A stretch of 64,000 nucleotides of DNA from Geomicrobium sp. JCM 19039 (GTDB lineage Bacteria > Bacillota > Bacilli > Bacillales > Marinococcaceae), in NCBI RefSeq assembly GCF_000698145.1, contig NZ_BAXB01000002.1, forward strand, positions 310,001-374,000, given 5' to 3'. The notes beneath the pieces were generated by a model. The model saw only the letters and a program-made list of their open reading frames with translations, was not told where the DNA came from and did not search any database. Positions 28,494 through 38,337 of the stretch are shown here, piece after piece; the stretch's first letter is position 1, and each line of letters starts with the position of its first letter. A program made the position numbers and the translations under genes.

Positions 28494-29453
28494 ATGAATC
28501 GTAAAGAAGCATTGCAATGGCAAGGAAAAACGGTTATTTTTCAAAATGATTCGACGTGCAGTTATTACGGAGTACTAGAAGAAATTCATACACCCCAGAA
28601 CAAGATATGGACTGGAACCATTCTCGTTCAAGGAGTACACGAAATCTTTGATGTGGATGCGATCTTTTCGCTAAAAGACCGTGGTGGTGAACGGTTTACG
28701 ATCTCTGGAAACAACATCCATCCTTTTGACGGAAAAACCTCTCGTTCATTTCGAGGATCTGTGCTCAGAGCGCTCACAAATCTAGAAAACGTAACAAGTG
28801 CAAACATCCAACATTTAAAAGAACAGAAGAAACACCTTCAAGATTCTCGCTTGCGCTTTAAAAATGGCCATCGTCAATCGGAAGATCCTTATTTATATTT
28901 TACATTAGGGTATGAAGAAGAAGAAATTGTACTCATCGAAAACTCGCAAAAAGAGCGCATGATGCTGGACGGTTGCCCTTTTGATTTAGAATGGTACTAT
29001 GCAAAACATGACGAGTGGTTGATGGTTCTTCATGAGCGCGAATGGAAATTCAAATTAAAAAACGGCAAGAAAGTACGTCTCGAACAAGGTGCTGCCGTTC
29101 GTATTCACAAGGAACAGTTTGAACCTTTCCAAATTCTGCTCAACGAACTTGAAACGCCAGCGAAAGAATCTCTAGCGAGTATTCTTAGAGATTTCGGATA
29201 TAAACGTAAACATCTTGTGAAATGTCACAATACGTTACTTCGCCAATTGCTGCACGCACAAGAGGAGCAAAAGTTTACCGGAGTGAACTTCTTGATCTTT
29301 GAAAAAGAAGCGTCCTCCATCATTATTCAACATCGTTACGAACGCATTTTGCACCATATCGGTGAAGATTACGTGTATGACCGGTTTGAATGCACGTCTG
29401 ACCAAAACGAACGGCAAGTGCTTACGTATACGAATATGCAGACACTAAAATAA
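28494..29453 (+). CDS. DUF2777-like protein
   Basis: A 319-residue cytoplasmic protein. The start MNRKEALQWQGKTV followed by YYGVLEEIHTPQNK and WTGTILVQGVHE resembles the DUF2777 family of Bacillus, which has no known function. The remainder alternates strands and helices and lacks catalytic motifs I recognise. RNA or DNA binding is conceivable from its basic stretches but not demonstrated. GAGAGGATAAGT precedes ATG 28494. Own promoter and terminator, so monocistronic. Confidence 0.55.
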   Translation: MNRKEALQWQGKTVIFQNDSTCSYYGVLEEIHTPQNKIWTGTILVQGVHEIFDVDAIFSLKDRGGERFTISGNNIHPFDGKTSRSFRGSVLRALTNLENVTSANIQHLKEQKKHLQDSRLRFKNGHRQSEDPYLYFTLGYEEEEIVLIENSQKERMMLDGCPFDLEWYYAKHDEWLMVLHEREWKFKLKNGKKVRLEQGAAVRIHKEQFEPFQILLNELETPAKESLASILRDFGYKRKHLVKCHNTLLRQLLHAQEEQKFTGVNFLIFEKEASSIIIQHRYERILHHIGEDYVYDRFECTSDQNERQVLTYTNMQTLK

Positions 29454-29493
29454 AGAAGATGAACCCCTTTAAAGCGGTTCATCTTCTTTTTCG
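29454..29493. terminator. Bidirectional terminator between the DUF2777-like gene and ydbT
   Basis: AAGAAGATGAACC / GGTTCATCTTCTT stem with T-runs on both strands. It overlaps the 3' end of ydbT on the minus strand. Confidence 0.85.
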
Positions 29494-31048
29494 TTTGGAC
29501 CCAGGTGTGTATGATGTTTTGAAAACCAGGCGAGTAACGTCTGTCCGTCTTCTTCGCCTAAATCATATACTTCAAAACTTTTCCCCGATAAACTTGAAAG
29601 AATGGATACTGAAAATGTCGATAACGTTCTCCATCTTTGAATTGGAGATTGCACGACGTCAGCAGCTTGAATTCTTCGCTTAGGAATGAGAACTCGGTTC
29701 AGGTTGAACAATCGCCATTGCATAATAACAAAGTGATCGTCATGATAAAAGCCACCGTGCTTATGTCGCCAATGCCCGACGAGCATACCAGGGATAATTA
29801 ACAATAAACTGTACCACCCTACCGGTTGGAAGAAATAGACGATAGGGACAATCACGAATAAAAGCGGGAAGACGGAGCGAATCATGTAGCGGAACTTCGC
29901 CCTCTTCGGCAAACGTGACAACGTATATTCTTCTTCAAGAGAGAATTCTGGTAGAAACTGAGCGAGCACGTCCTCCACTTCGGAACGTTTGATAAGCGGA
30001 ATGAGCATCGTTGACTGCTGTTCCTCTGCACTGCCGCCACCTTTTGATTCAACATATAAGGTTGTATAGCCAAACGGCTGTCTAAGAATACTCGAAACCA
30101 TGCGGACAGCGGTAATCCGGTGCTCTTTTAGTGTGAGTTGTTTTCTTTCCAACAATCCTCGGGAAACAATAATATCAGTCCCGCGCTTCTCCACTTGAAA
30201 TTGCCCGTACTTGATGATCGTAATACCTATTGAAATAACCCAAGCAATAATGGCAATGGAAACGACAATCACAGTAATTAGCGTCATCGTTAACGAAAGA
30301 GCAATGCCAATCGTTGACTCGTAAAATTGTTCAGGCAAAAGGAAGTCGATTTGGGACACGAGTGCCACTACTGCTGATAACACAAGTCCGACACCGCCAG
30401 ATGTCATACCAGCTACGATAAGTCGCTTCGTACCGAGTACCCACTTCTCTTCGGGCTCTTCTTCTACCCAATCTTCCTCCACCTCATCAAGTTCCTGATC
30501 GGCAAGGTATTCATCTGTATGGGCTCTTCATGAAATGCCTCATCATCTGTTTGAATCTCTTCATCAACCGTCTCTTCTTGAGGTTTTTTGAGAAGTTTTT
30601 TCTTTAGGCGATTCGCTTCACTTCGGTCGAGTGCAATTAACTCTACATCAGGCTCACTACCTCCACCTGCAGTCTCAATTTTCACTTTCACTAACCCAAA
30701 AGGTCGTTGTAAAAGACCCGCCGACATGTCAAAACTTTGGACACGACTTCTTTGAATATAGCGCTGTTTTTTTATGAGGACGCCTTGGCGAATATGAAGT
30801 TCTCGATCTTCCACACGGTATCGGTACATGAACCAATACAAAAAGCTATACCCCCCGGAAATGAGCAAGATTGCAGGTATGATGATGAGTGCGAATAAAC
30901 CTGGAAATCCTGTACCTCCGATAAAAAAGGCAATGATGATCGGGATAATAAAACTTTTCAACCCCGATAACACCATGATTACGACAGCTGCCCAGTGCAT
31001 TCTTTTGCCGTCAGTCATCTTCATCAGCCGTTTGGGCCAAAACGGCAA
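29469..31048 (-). CDS. ydbT: YdbT-like membrane protein with bacterial PH-like (bPH2) domains (one frame break)
   Basis: Membrane protein of about 525 residues with paired transmembrane hairpins and several bPH2 (YdbT-type PH) domains. Repeated domain signatures are YRYRVEDRELHIRQGVLIKKQRYIQ with SFDMSAGLLQRPFGL and ETAGGGS, and again ERKQLTLKEHRITAVRM with RQPFGYTTLYVESKGGGS. The frame breaks at about 30520 between the first and second domains. TTG at 31048 is preferred because it yields FWPKRL, the conserved N terminus of this family; it overlaps ydbS by 38 bases. YdbS-YdbT pairs are linked to envelope stress and bacteriocin tolerance in some Firmicutes; the role here is inferred. Confidence 0.8.
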
Positions 31049-31487
31049 TTTGATCCCGAAGATCCGAGGCCACTTCTTCTGTTAATGCAGGAATTTGATG
31101 AATGGTCGCAGCCGTTGATATGGAAACGGCCGATAGCTTATAGTGCCTATAGATCGGCCCTTGTTCTGTATCTACATGCTGCACACGATTCATTGGAACG
31201 AGTGTTCTACGTATAATAAATACACCGTACTGAAAGTCAATTTCCTCGTCGTGAACTTCATAGCGCCATCGGCGCCACCTGACTGCTGGAATGACAAGAC
31301 TTTTTAATATTGCGATCAAGATCCATAGCAGCATCACTGTATAAAATCCAAAACGGCCAATCAAAGAAAAACGACAACCCTGCATATGCAAGTGGTAATA
31401 ATAAGTAAAATAAGCTTTCTAAAAGTCCTGTAATACGCCATACAGGAAGCGCCTTTTAGATAGGCGCTTCGCCGGTACTTCTCGCAT
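31011..31487 (-). CDS. ydbS: YdbS-like membrane protein with one bPH2 domain (two frame breaks)
   Basis: About 158 residues: two N-terminal transmembrane helices (YLLLPLAYAGLSFFFDWPF, then VMLLWILIAILKSLVIPA) followed by one bPH2 domain with RRWRYEVHDEEIDFQYGVF, RRTLVPMNRVQHVDTEQGP and AVSISTAATIHQIPAL. Breaks at about 31445 and 31340 split the membrane part. ATG at 31487 has AGGAG 8 bases upstream. It overlaps ydbT and lies 20 bases after a small acidic gene, so these are cotranscribed. Confidence 0.78.
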
Positions 31488-31507
31488 AAGCGGTGCTCCT
31501 TCCTTGA

Positions 31508-31717
31508 TTAATCCTCGTCGGTTACGTAAACGATCTCGACACCGATCTCTTCAAGTAACGCAATCACTTGTCGGTTCAAGTCTTCATCACGCAACAATCC
31601 AAGAGATTCAACGAGCTCGAGCTCATCAAACTCACCGGCTTTCGCTTCTTCTATGAGCTCAAGCACGTCGGTCATTTTCTTTTCTTCAAGTTGTTGAATT
31701 AATTGTTCGTTCGTCAT
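31508..31717 (-). CDS. Small acidic protein, sigma-70 region 1.1-like
   Basis: A 69-residue protein (about one third Glu/Asp) with three or four predicted helices. The end NRQVIALLEEIGVEIVYVTD resembles the last helix and strand of region 1.1 of the primary sigma factor, where a similar (F/L)LxExGVELV pattern occurs. This is a weak, pattern-level similarity; it could equally be an unrelated helical bundle. ATG at 31717 is chosen because AGAGGTGG lies 6 bases upstream; the ATG at 31726 lacks spacing. It sits between a HEAT-repeat gene and ydbS with gaps of 12 and 20 bases. Confidence 0.6.
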   Translation of the reverse strand: MTNEQLIQQLEEKKMTDVLELIEEAKAGEFDELELVESLGLLRDEDLNRQVIALLEEIGVEIVYVTDED

Positions 31718-31729
31718 CTCTTCCACCTC

Positions 31730-32859
31730 TCAAGATTCCCTGCTCGCTCTTACTGAATCAGTCATTTGTTTCCATACTGACCCTTTCGCTTCTTCACCAC
31801 CAGCAATTCTTTCAAGGGCGAGCTGCATCTGCATGTCAACTTCAAATTCTGAGTCACCAATGGCTGCTTTTAACGGTTCAATCGCCCGCTCGTCTCCAAG
31901 CTCATATAAGAACATTGCCGCTCTCCAACGAACGAGTTTGCTTTTGTCTGTTAAGCTTTCAATGACAACGTCCATCGCACTCGCATCGCCTAGATCAGAA
32001 AACGCATCTGCGGCTGTCCGCCTTACCGTTGCCGATTTATCGTTCATCGCTTCGTACAGATAAGGAAGAATGGCTGGCGTTTCGATCATGCCGATTAGTG
32101 TAACCGCAAGACGCCGAACTGATAACTTCTGGTCTTTCATCGCCTTTTGCAGTACTTCGAGGTCCTCCTCAGCCGGGTCCATCTGATCTAAGGCGGCAAA
32201 GCGTGCTTTCCAATCTGGGTTATCAAGCATCTCCAGCGTAACAGCATAAGGTTCTGGTCGGCTGTTTGATCCAGACACTTCGCTCCATTCAATCAGTTTA
32301 TTTAAACGCTCCTTCGTGTAAGCCGCTCCAATTTCCTCTGCTACCTCTTCACCGATCTTATCCAAATCGCTTCCGTAGCGAACACTACGCTCTTCCCATT
32401 TACGTTCTGTCACAATGTTTTCCGAGTCTCCAGCCGCAGTAAACGCCGCTTCCATAAAGCGTTCAGGTAAAGCGACGCGCTTCTCCTCATCACCTGCGAC
32501 GAGCTTAATTTGCATTGGAATGTTTTTATACACTTGCAGTTGAACGGTGACTTCTCCGTAATGTTCATCTATCACGTGTTCACCCGTGCTCGTGCTCTCC
32601 GTTTGCTCGCCAAAGACTTTTCTTGCCTCTTGGAGGACAGCTTCCCATTTCGCTTTTGGTTCACGTTCTAATGCGATGAAATCTGCGACGTGATAAACCC
32701 CTTTAATTCCTTCGATTTGAAAAAGCTCTTTGATTTCTTCGGGTGCACCCGCATAGTCCGTTTTTGTATAATTATTGCTCTTCCCACTGGAAAGAGATTC
32801 ATCTAGCGTTAGCTTCATCGTATTCGGACTTGGTGTCGGTTCAATAGAATTATCTTCAT
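31730..32859 (-). CDS. CvfC/YpgR-like protein: NifU-N-like domain plus HEAT repeats (one frame break at N terminus)
   Basis: Conserved virulence factor C family, about 376 residues. The true start is ATG at 32859 (GAGGAACAAACG upstream); after repair of a one-base break at about 32850 it begins with IEPTPSPNTMKLTLDE, the conserved start of the NifU N-terminal-like domain. Residues 15-90 form that domain; residues 200-360 contain HEAT repeats, e.g. DQKLSVRRLAVTLIGM, DKSATVRRTAADAFSDLGD and DKSKLVRWRAAMFLYELGD. HEAT proteins scaffold other proteins; the partner is unknown. It follows two thioredoxin-fold genes and precedes the small acidic gene. Confidence 0.82.
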
Positions 32860-32926
32860 CGTTTGTTCCTCCTCAAAAACAGCGTTCTCGGCTTCTATCA
32901 TAACAAATTGCGTATGAGATGGCTAT

Positions 32927-33345
32927 TTAACGAATCCACGGGGACAAATGTTGCACAATTTCCGTAAAAGGCGTTTTGTCACCAAAACGCTGTGATACCT
33001 CACCTCGTTCATTAATGAGGATTGTCGTTGGTACACCGATGGCGCGATACGCTTCGTACGTAGTCATTCCGTCATCGATAACATACAAAACGGTGTACGG
33101 GGCGTTGTCCATAAATTGTTTGCCATCGCCACGGTTTCTCTCTCGGCCTTCTACGTTAATAAACAACAAATGTAAACCCGCTTCTTCCAACGACTGTTGG
33201 ATTTTCGCTTTTTTGTCGAGGTCGACTTGCGAATCAGGCACCAAGATGCCCAAAACGTCAGAAGTAATGGTTTGCCTTTATAATCTTCCAAAGATACCCG
33301 TTCGTTTGATACCGGATTTAATAATGAAAATGCTGGTGCTTTCAC
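32927..33345 (-). CDS. TlpA/ResA-like thioredoxin-fold protein with CPDS active site (one frame break)
   Basis: About 139 residues. N-terminal AhpC/TSA-Redoxin pattern APAFSLLNPVSNERVSLEDY then GKPLLLTFWASWC; repair of one C lost at about 33248 gives WASWCPDSQVDLDKKAKIQQ. The second active-site Cys is therefore a Ser (CPDS), so it cannot form the standard dithiol. The cis-Pro is in GVPTTILINERGEV. There is no signal peptide, so it is cytoplasmic. GTG at 33345 has AAGGAG upstream and overlaps the stop of the upstream thioredoxin-like gene (GTGA) once that gene's frame is repaired. Confidence 0.75.
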
Positions 33346-33655
33346 TTCGATTCTCCTTTAGTCGTTTCGACAACCATTGGATCACGTTAGCGGTGGAACG
33401 AATTTGTGTGAGCTGAGTATACCCCTCAGGTTGTTTGCATAACAACGTCGGGACGGTTTCAATGTTGTAATCATAAGCAAATGTCTTCGTGAGTTGTAGA
33501 TTTAATTTATACATTGTATCTTCTGGAGCTACGTACCGAAACGCTTCTTCAACCATCGTTTCTGCCACTTGACAACTTAAACAAAACGGTGAAACGATCA
33601 ATGTGTATCGGATGTTTCGCTTTCGCCACTCGGCTTCGGTAATTTCTTCTAGCAC
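33342..33655 (-). CDS. Thioredoxin-fold protein with CLSC motif (probable frame break near end)
   Basis: About 104 residues. LIVSPFCLSCQVAETMVEEA carries a CxxC-type redox site and NIETVPTLLCKQPEG the cis-Pro loop, so a thioredoxin-like disulfide protein is likely. As sequenced the frame runs on to 33278 and overlaps the next gene by 68 bases. One A lost in the AAA at about 33370 would instead end it SKTTKGESK with TGA overlapping the next GTG start, a typical coupled arrangement; I annotate that end. GTG at 33655 has AAGGGGG 6 bases upstream. Confidence 0.65.
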
Positions 33656-33707
33656 GCTCATCCCCCTTTTTTGTTTACGGAGTAAATACACGATGATGCA
33701 CAAACAA

Positions 33708-33775
33708 AAAAGCGCTACAGGCAGTCAAGTTCACTACTGCCAACAGGTGAAAATCTACACCCGAGCGCTTCTTCA
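33708..33775 (-). terminator. Terminator of the ilvA-DUF3891 operon
   Basis: On the minus strand GGCAGT / ACTGCC and outer AGCGC arms are followed by TTTTTTG. Two nested stems are possible. Confidence 0.6.
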
Positions 33776-33786
33776 AAAACCGTTAT

Positions 33787-34538
33787 TTATGCTTCGCTTG
33801 CTTTCATGAACGTCACGATATTCTTTTCCATTTTGGCATGATTCCACGCTGCTTTCAAGCCATCTGTAAACACGATCTCCTTTTGCAAGTGAAAACTGTG
33901 CAATGGGTAACGGGTCGTCTCCAAAAGCGGAAACGGATCCAAAACAATCCGCCGCTCGTCGTGCCAATGTGCTTGCACAATTTGATCATCTAAAAAAGAA
34001 AATCGAGAAGAGAAACCATTCTTAAACCAAGGAAACTCATCTTTCTTTTGTACCCCCGGTCGGTTCAAACATGCATATAGCGAAAGCTCGTCGCACATTG
34101 TGAGTATTTGTTGGTCGATCGTCGTATCTGTGTTTATTCCCATGTTCGATTGCCGCAGCTGCTCACCCTTTATAAATGCAGCTGCACGAGGCGTGTCAAT
34201 ATGCTTAAAGAATGCCAACAAATGGCGACTCACCAAATATGCTGCTCGCTCATCCATCAACTGCACTTCTTCGATCCCGCGTGTATAAAGTGCAACCTTA
34301 TCCTCTTCTGGATAAGAATTAAAGTCATGCGGTTGCTCATGAATGGCGTTCCATTTCGGAAGGTGGTCGGCTTCTTTCCACCCGCGATCATGTTCCCGCG
34401 CGGCGATTACAACCGATTGCCACTCGCTTTGTTTCCTTCGATTTGTATCGCCCCAACGACTGGCAAGTGACCGCTTAGTCCCCCGTGCTCATGTTGCGTC
34501 GTAACGACCCAAAACTCAGATTCCTCTCGAATGATCAT
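33787..34538 (-). CDS. DUF3891-family protein (one frame break)
   Basis: About 250 residues. The start MIIREESEFWVVTTQHEHG, and after a break at about 34465 the stretch SVVIAAREHDRGWKEAD and LMDERAAYLVSRH, show conserved His/Asp positions (QHEH, REHD) typical of DUF3891. The His-rich pattern suggests metal-dependent hydrolase chemistry, but no activity is known to me. Its ATG overlaps the ilvA stop codon by four bases (ATGA), so the two are translationally coupled. Confidence 0.7.
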
Positions 34539-35801
34539 AAGACGAAATTGAACAATTTGTCTGACGTAGAAATTTCATCAACATCAAACCCTTCAGATCG
34601 CATCCGAGCCATAAGAACCGGATAGTCACCGGCATGTTTCAGTTCAATGCCCACAAGTGCGGGCGCAACTGAACGGTTATTCTTTTTCACATAATCAAAC
34701 CTCGTAATGTCATCATTTGGACCGAGTACATCATTTAAGAATTCTCTTAAAGCTCCAGCTCTTTGTGGGAAATTCACGATAAAGTAGTGCTGTAACCCTT
34801 CATAAACGAGCGATCGTTCTCTCATTTCTGCCATTCTACCGATGTCATTGTTTCCACCTGATACGACGCAAACGACCGTTTTACCTTTAATCTGATCCTG
34901 ATAAAAGTCTAGAGCAGAAATGGACATGGCTCCAGCAGGTTCTGCGACAATGGCTTGCTGATTATACAACTCCAAAATTGTCGAACAAATCTTACCTTCA
35001 GGCACTAATACGACATCATCTAACAGTTTTTCACACATTCTAAATGTTTTGTTGCCGACACGCTTTACCGCAGCGCCGTCAACAAACTTGTCAATCTCAC
35101 CAAGCTCAACAACCTCACTTTTAGCGAGGGAGTCTCGCATTGATGGGGCCCTTTAGGTTCCACACCAATGATGTTGATGCGAGGGTCAATCGACTTTAAA
35201 TACGTGCCGACACCCGAAATGAGGCCACCGCCTCCAATTGAGGCAAATACATAGTCAATGTTCTCTCCGATATCATTAAGAATTTCCATTCCAACCGTTC
35301 CTTGACCAGCAATGATTTTTTCGTGATCAAAAGGGTGAACAAAAATCATGCCATGTTCTTCTTCATAACGTTTCGCCTCTTTAAATGCATCATCAAATGT
35401 ATCTCCAGTGATGATAACGTCAACAAATTCTTTCCCAAATTGTTTCACTTGGTCTTGTTTTTGCCTCGGTGTCGTTGTCGGCATGAAAATTTTCCCTTTT
35501 ACTTTTAACTGCCTGCAGGAATAGGCCACTCCTTGAGCATGGTTGCCGGCACTTGCGCATACGACACGTTTTGGAGGTCTTCTTCAGGAAGGCTTTTCAT
35601 TAAGTAATAAGCGCCTCTAATCTTAAATGAGCGAACGACCTGCATGTCTTCTCTTTTTAAATATATATTGGCATCGTAGCGCTCTGATAAAACCTCATCT
35701 CTTTGAAGAGGGGTGTGCGTTACGACATCTTTTAACGTTTGGTATGCAATAATGATATCTTCTAGTTGGACTTCTTCGATTGTTTCACTTTTTTGTGCCA
35801 T
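34535..35801 (-). CDS. ilvA: Threonine dehydratase, biosynthetic (two frame breaks)
   Basis: PLP enzyme that deaminates threonine to 2-oxobutyrate, the first isoleucine step. PLP Lys in VRSFKIRGAYYLM, SAGNHAQGVAYSCRQL after repair at about 35555, the glycine loop SIGGGGLISGVG, and CVVSGGNNDIGRM. Residues from about 330 form one ACT-like regulatory domain (YFIVNFPQRAGALREFLND) as in short Bacillus IlvA, about 420 residues in all. The second break is at about 35150 in a G/C run (GGGGCCCC shortened). ATG at 35801 follows AAAGGCGGCG. The gene is coupled to DUF3891. No T-box leader is seen upstream. Confidence 0.93.
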
Positions 35802-35955
35802 CTTTTACGCCGCCTTTGTATACAATTCTAACGCTAACCGTAACATATATAACGTGAATTATAACACGCTTGTTTGAAGATTTCTTCTATTTCTTTAACG
35901 ATGTGATGAGTTTAACGACAAAAGCGTACAAAACGAGAAACCGTAATACATTTCG

Positions 35956-35984
35956 TTGAAAATCAAGCCCAATCCTTCTATAAT
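35956..35984 (+). promoter_or_regulatory. Sigma-A promoter of the small membrane protein gene
   Basis: TTGAAA (35956-35961), 17-base spacer, TATAAT (35979-35984), 38 bases upstream of the start codon and just before the ribosome site GAAGGAGG. Confidence 0.75.
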
Positions 35985-36021
35985 TAATGAAGAATGGCGT
36001 TTATGAAGGAGGAAGAGAAAA

Positions 36022-36216
36022 ATGAAATTTAAAACCGCAATGATGAGCATGATTGTTTTCTTAGCATTTTTAGCCCCAACTACGCAAACACTCGCAGCAT
36101 ATGGGGAAGAGGCTGGTAGTGACGCGAGCACATTTCTTGTATTTTCACTTAGTGCTTTTTCAATCGTTACACTCGTCTACTTAGTCGTTTCAGCATTTAA
36201 AGACAACAACAGCTAA
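36022..36216 (+). CDS. Small membrane protein of 64 residues
   Basis: Two hydrophobic segments: an N-terminal signal-like segment (MMSMIVFLAFLAPTTQTLA) that ends in a possible AxA cleavage site, and a C-terminal helix (FSIVTLVYLVVSAF). After cleavage it would be a short single-span protein. Function unknown. Strong promoter and GAAGGAGG ribosome site show it is a real gene. Confidence 0.7.
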   Translation: MKFKTAMMSMIVFLAFLAPTTQTLAAYGEEAGSDASTFLVFSLSAFSIVTLVYLVVSAFKDNNS

Positions 36217-36287
36217 CAAATGGTTAAAATCTTGGTTTTTCGGGAAACTAGATAGCTATAACGATTGTATTAGGGAGGCTGTTAACG

Positions 36288-36614
36288 ATGAATGATTGGT
36301 TAAAGAATGGATTTTTCTTAGGACTTGGTGCTGCCGCTGCTGGAACAGAGAAAGTGCAAAGTTATTTAGACGACCTTGTTACCCGAGGAAGAATTACGCC
36401 AAAGGAAGCTGAGCAATTTGCAGAGGAACTGATCTCTAAAGGTGAATCAAAGGAACAAGAATGGTCAGATGCCTCCAAAGCGCGTATGAAAAAGATGTTT
36501 AAAGATATGGGTCTAGTTACAACGGAAGATTTAAGTCGCCTTGAAGAACAAATCGCTCGTCTGGAAACACTCGTGAACAACCAAAATGATTCAACTGACT
36601 CTAAAGAGTCGTAA
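36288..36614 (+). CDS. Phasin-like helical protein
   Basis: A 108-residue acidic protein with GFFLGLGAAAAGTEKVQSYL, LVTRGRITPKEAEQFAEEL and a C-terminal coiled coil (LSRLEEQIARLETLVNNQ). This layout matches the phasin-like/PHA-granule-regulator family (COG3937-type). PHA binding is a family-level guess. Ribosome site AGGGAGG. Its stop is 12 bases before the UbiB-type start, an association common in Bacillales. Confidence 0.6.
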   Translation: MNDWLKNGFFLGLGAAAAGTEKVQSYLDDLVTRGRITPKEAEQFAEELISKGESKEQEWSDASKARMKKMFKDMGLVTTEDLSRLEEQIARLETLVNNQNDSTDSKES

Positions 36615-36626
36615 GGAAGATGACTA

Positions 36627-38297
36627 TTGCTCTCTAATGGGTTAAAACATGCCAATCGTTACCGAAAAATTGTCACCATCCTCGCTCGCCATGGGTTTGG
36701 ATACGTACTCAAAGAAGTTGGTCTTTTTCATGTGTTGTCCCTTCCAAAGCGTATGGCTACGAATCGGAATGACCCGAACTATCGATTGATTGGCGAGCGC
36801 CTTCGTAATGCATTGGAAGAACTCGGGCCGACCTTCATTAAATTAGGTCAAATGGTCAGTACTCGCCAAGATCTTTTCCCGAAGCATATCGTTGATGAAC
36901 TTGTTGAACTTCAAGATAATGTGACGGCGTTTAAATATAGCGAAGTGAAGGCCATTGTTGAAGAAGAGTTGAACATGCCGATTGAAAAAGCATACAAAAG
37001 CTTCGATGAGTTGCCTATTGCTGCAGCTTCAATCGGGCAAGTTCATAAAGCAGAGCTGGATGACGGTACGATCGTTGCCGTCAAAGTGGCTCGACCGAAT
37101 ATTAAAGAAACTATAGAAAAAGACTTGGACATTCTTCATGACATCGCTCGCCTATTTACACAACGATTTCGTTGGGCGGAATATTACCGGTTAGAAGAAA
37201 TTGCAGATGAATTTGCAGAAGCCATCCGTAATGAAGTGGACTATACACTTGAGATCCGCAACACAGAAAAAATGCGGATGAATATGAAGAAATTTTCGCT
37301 CATTCAAGTTCCAGAAATCTATGAGCCGCTTTGTACCCGGAAGATGATTACGATGAGCTTTATAGATGGGGACAGCTTACATGATTGGGAACCTCCGAAT
37401 GAAGACATACGCCAGCAGTTCGCTCGCGAACTTGCTGATGCCTTTTTACAACAAGTATTGATCGATGGCTTCTTTCACAGCGACCCCCACCCCGGTAACT
37501 TCATTGTCACCCGTGATGAGAAGATTTGCATGCTTGACTACGGTCAGATTGGTCGTTTGAATAAATCAATGCGAAATCAATTCGTTGACTATGTGATCTC
37601 TTTGACGAGAGGCGACCCCGACGATGTCGCTCGGTCTGTGTATACGATGGCGGATGTCCCAGATACGGTCGACCCTGAAGAGTTTAGTGAAGAAGTCGAA
37701 TACTTACTGGATAAATATTACGAGCAACCATTTGAAGAAGTAAAAATAGGCGAAGCGATTAATGACATCTTTTCTGCATCCCACCGGTATAATATTCGAA
37801 TTTACAAGGAATATACGTTGCTTGCAAAAGCATTCATTACAGTGGAAAGCATCCTTTCCCGCCTTGATCCGAATTTAAGTATCGTTGAAATTGCCGAACC
37901 GTATGGACGCGACTTGGCCCGCGAACGATTGAATCCAAAGAACTGGTCAAAGGATATCTATCGACAAGCAAAATCGCAGTCAAAAACGCTTTTTGCTCTT
38001 CCTACTTCACTGAAACGAGCGATTGATCGTGTCGGAAATGACGAACTATCGGTTCAATTACGATTGCCAAAGTTGAATCTGTTCTTTCGCAAACTGGACC
38101 GCATTTCCAACCGCATCTCTTTTAGCCTGACGTTACTCGCGTTTAGCATCATCATGGTTGGTCTAATCATTGGTTCTACGTTTGGTGAACAAGGATCCAT
38201 ACTCGTGCAATTACCTGTCATTCAAATTAGCTTTATCGTTTCGTTCCTCATGTTTGTTCTCATCCTCTTCTCGATTCTAAAGTCGGGAAGGTTCTAA
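36627..38297 (+). CDS. ABC1/UbiB-family protein kinase-like membrane protein
   Basis: A 556-residue atypical kinase of the UbiB/ADCK family. Signature KxGQ in FIKLGQMVSTRQDLFP, Ala-rich loop AAASIGQVHKAEL, VAVKVARP with the catalytic Lys, FFHSDPHPGNF and MLDYGQIG (DFG-like). Two hydrophobic helices lie at the C terminus (ISFSLTLLAFSIIMVGLIIG and VIQISFIVSFLMFVLILF). The family has ATPase activity supporting quinone biosynthesis in other bacteria. TTG start at 36627 with AAGGAAG 7 bases upstream. Confidence 0.9.
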   Translation: MLSNGLKHANRYRKIVTILARHGFGYVLKEVGLFHVLSLPKRMATNRNDPNYRLIGERLRNALEELGPTFIKLGQMVSTRQDLFPKHIVDELVELQDNVTAFKYSEVKAIVEEELNMPIEKAYKSFDELPIAAASIGQVHKAELDDGTIVAVKVARPNIKETIEKDLDILHDIARLFTQRFRWAEYYRLEEIADEFAEAIRNEVDYTLEIRNTEKMRMNMKKFSLIQVPEIYEPLCTRKMITMSFIDGDSLHDWEPPNEDIRQQFARELADAFLQQVLIDGFFHSDPHPGNFIVTRDEKICMLDYGQIGRLNKSMRNQFVDYVISLTRGDPDDVARSVYTMADVPDTVDPEEFSEEVEYLLDKYYEQPFEEVKIGEAINDIFSASHRYNIRIYKEYTLLAKAFITVESILSRLDPNLSIVEIAEPYGRDLARERLNPKNWSKDIYRQAKSQSKTLFALPTSLKRAIDRVGNDELSVQLRLPKLNLFFRKLDRISNRISFSLTLLAFSIIMVGLIIGSTFGEQGSILVQLPVIQISFIVSFLMFVLILFSILKSGRF

Positions 38298-38302
38298 CAT
38301 TG

Positions 38303-38337
38303 AAAAGAGCAACGCCCTAGTCGGCGTTGCTCTTTTC
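38303..38337. terminator. Bidirectional terminator between the UbiB-type gene and yppE
   Basis: GAAAAGAGCAACGCC / GGCGTTGCTCTTTTC stem; it overlaps the end of yppE on the minus strand. Confidence 0.85.
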
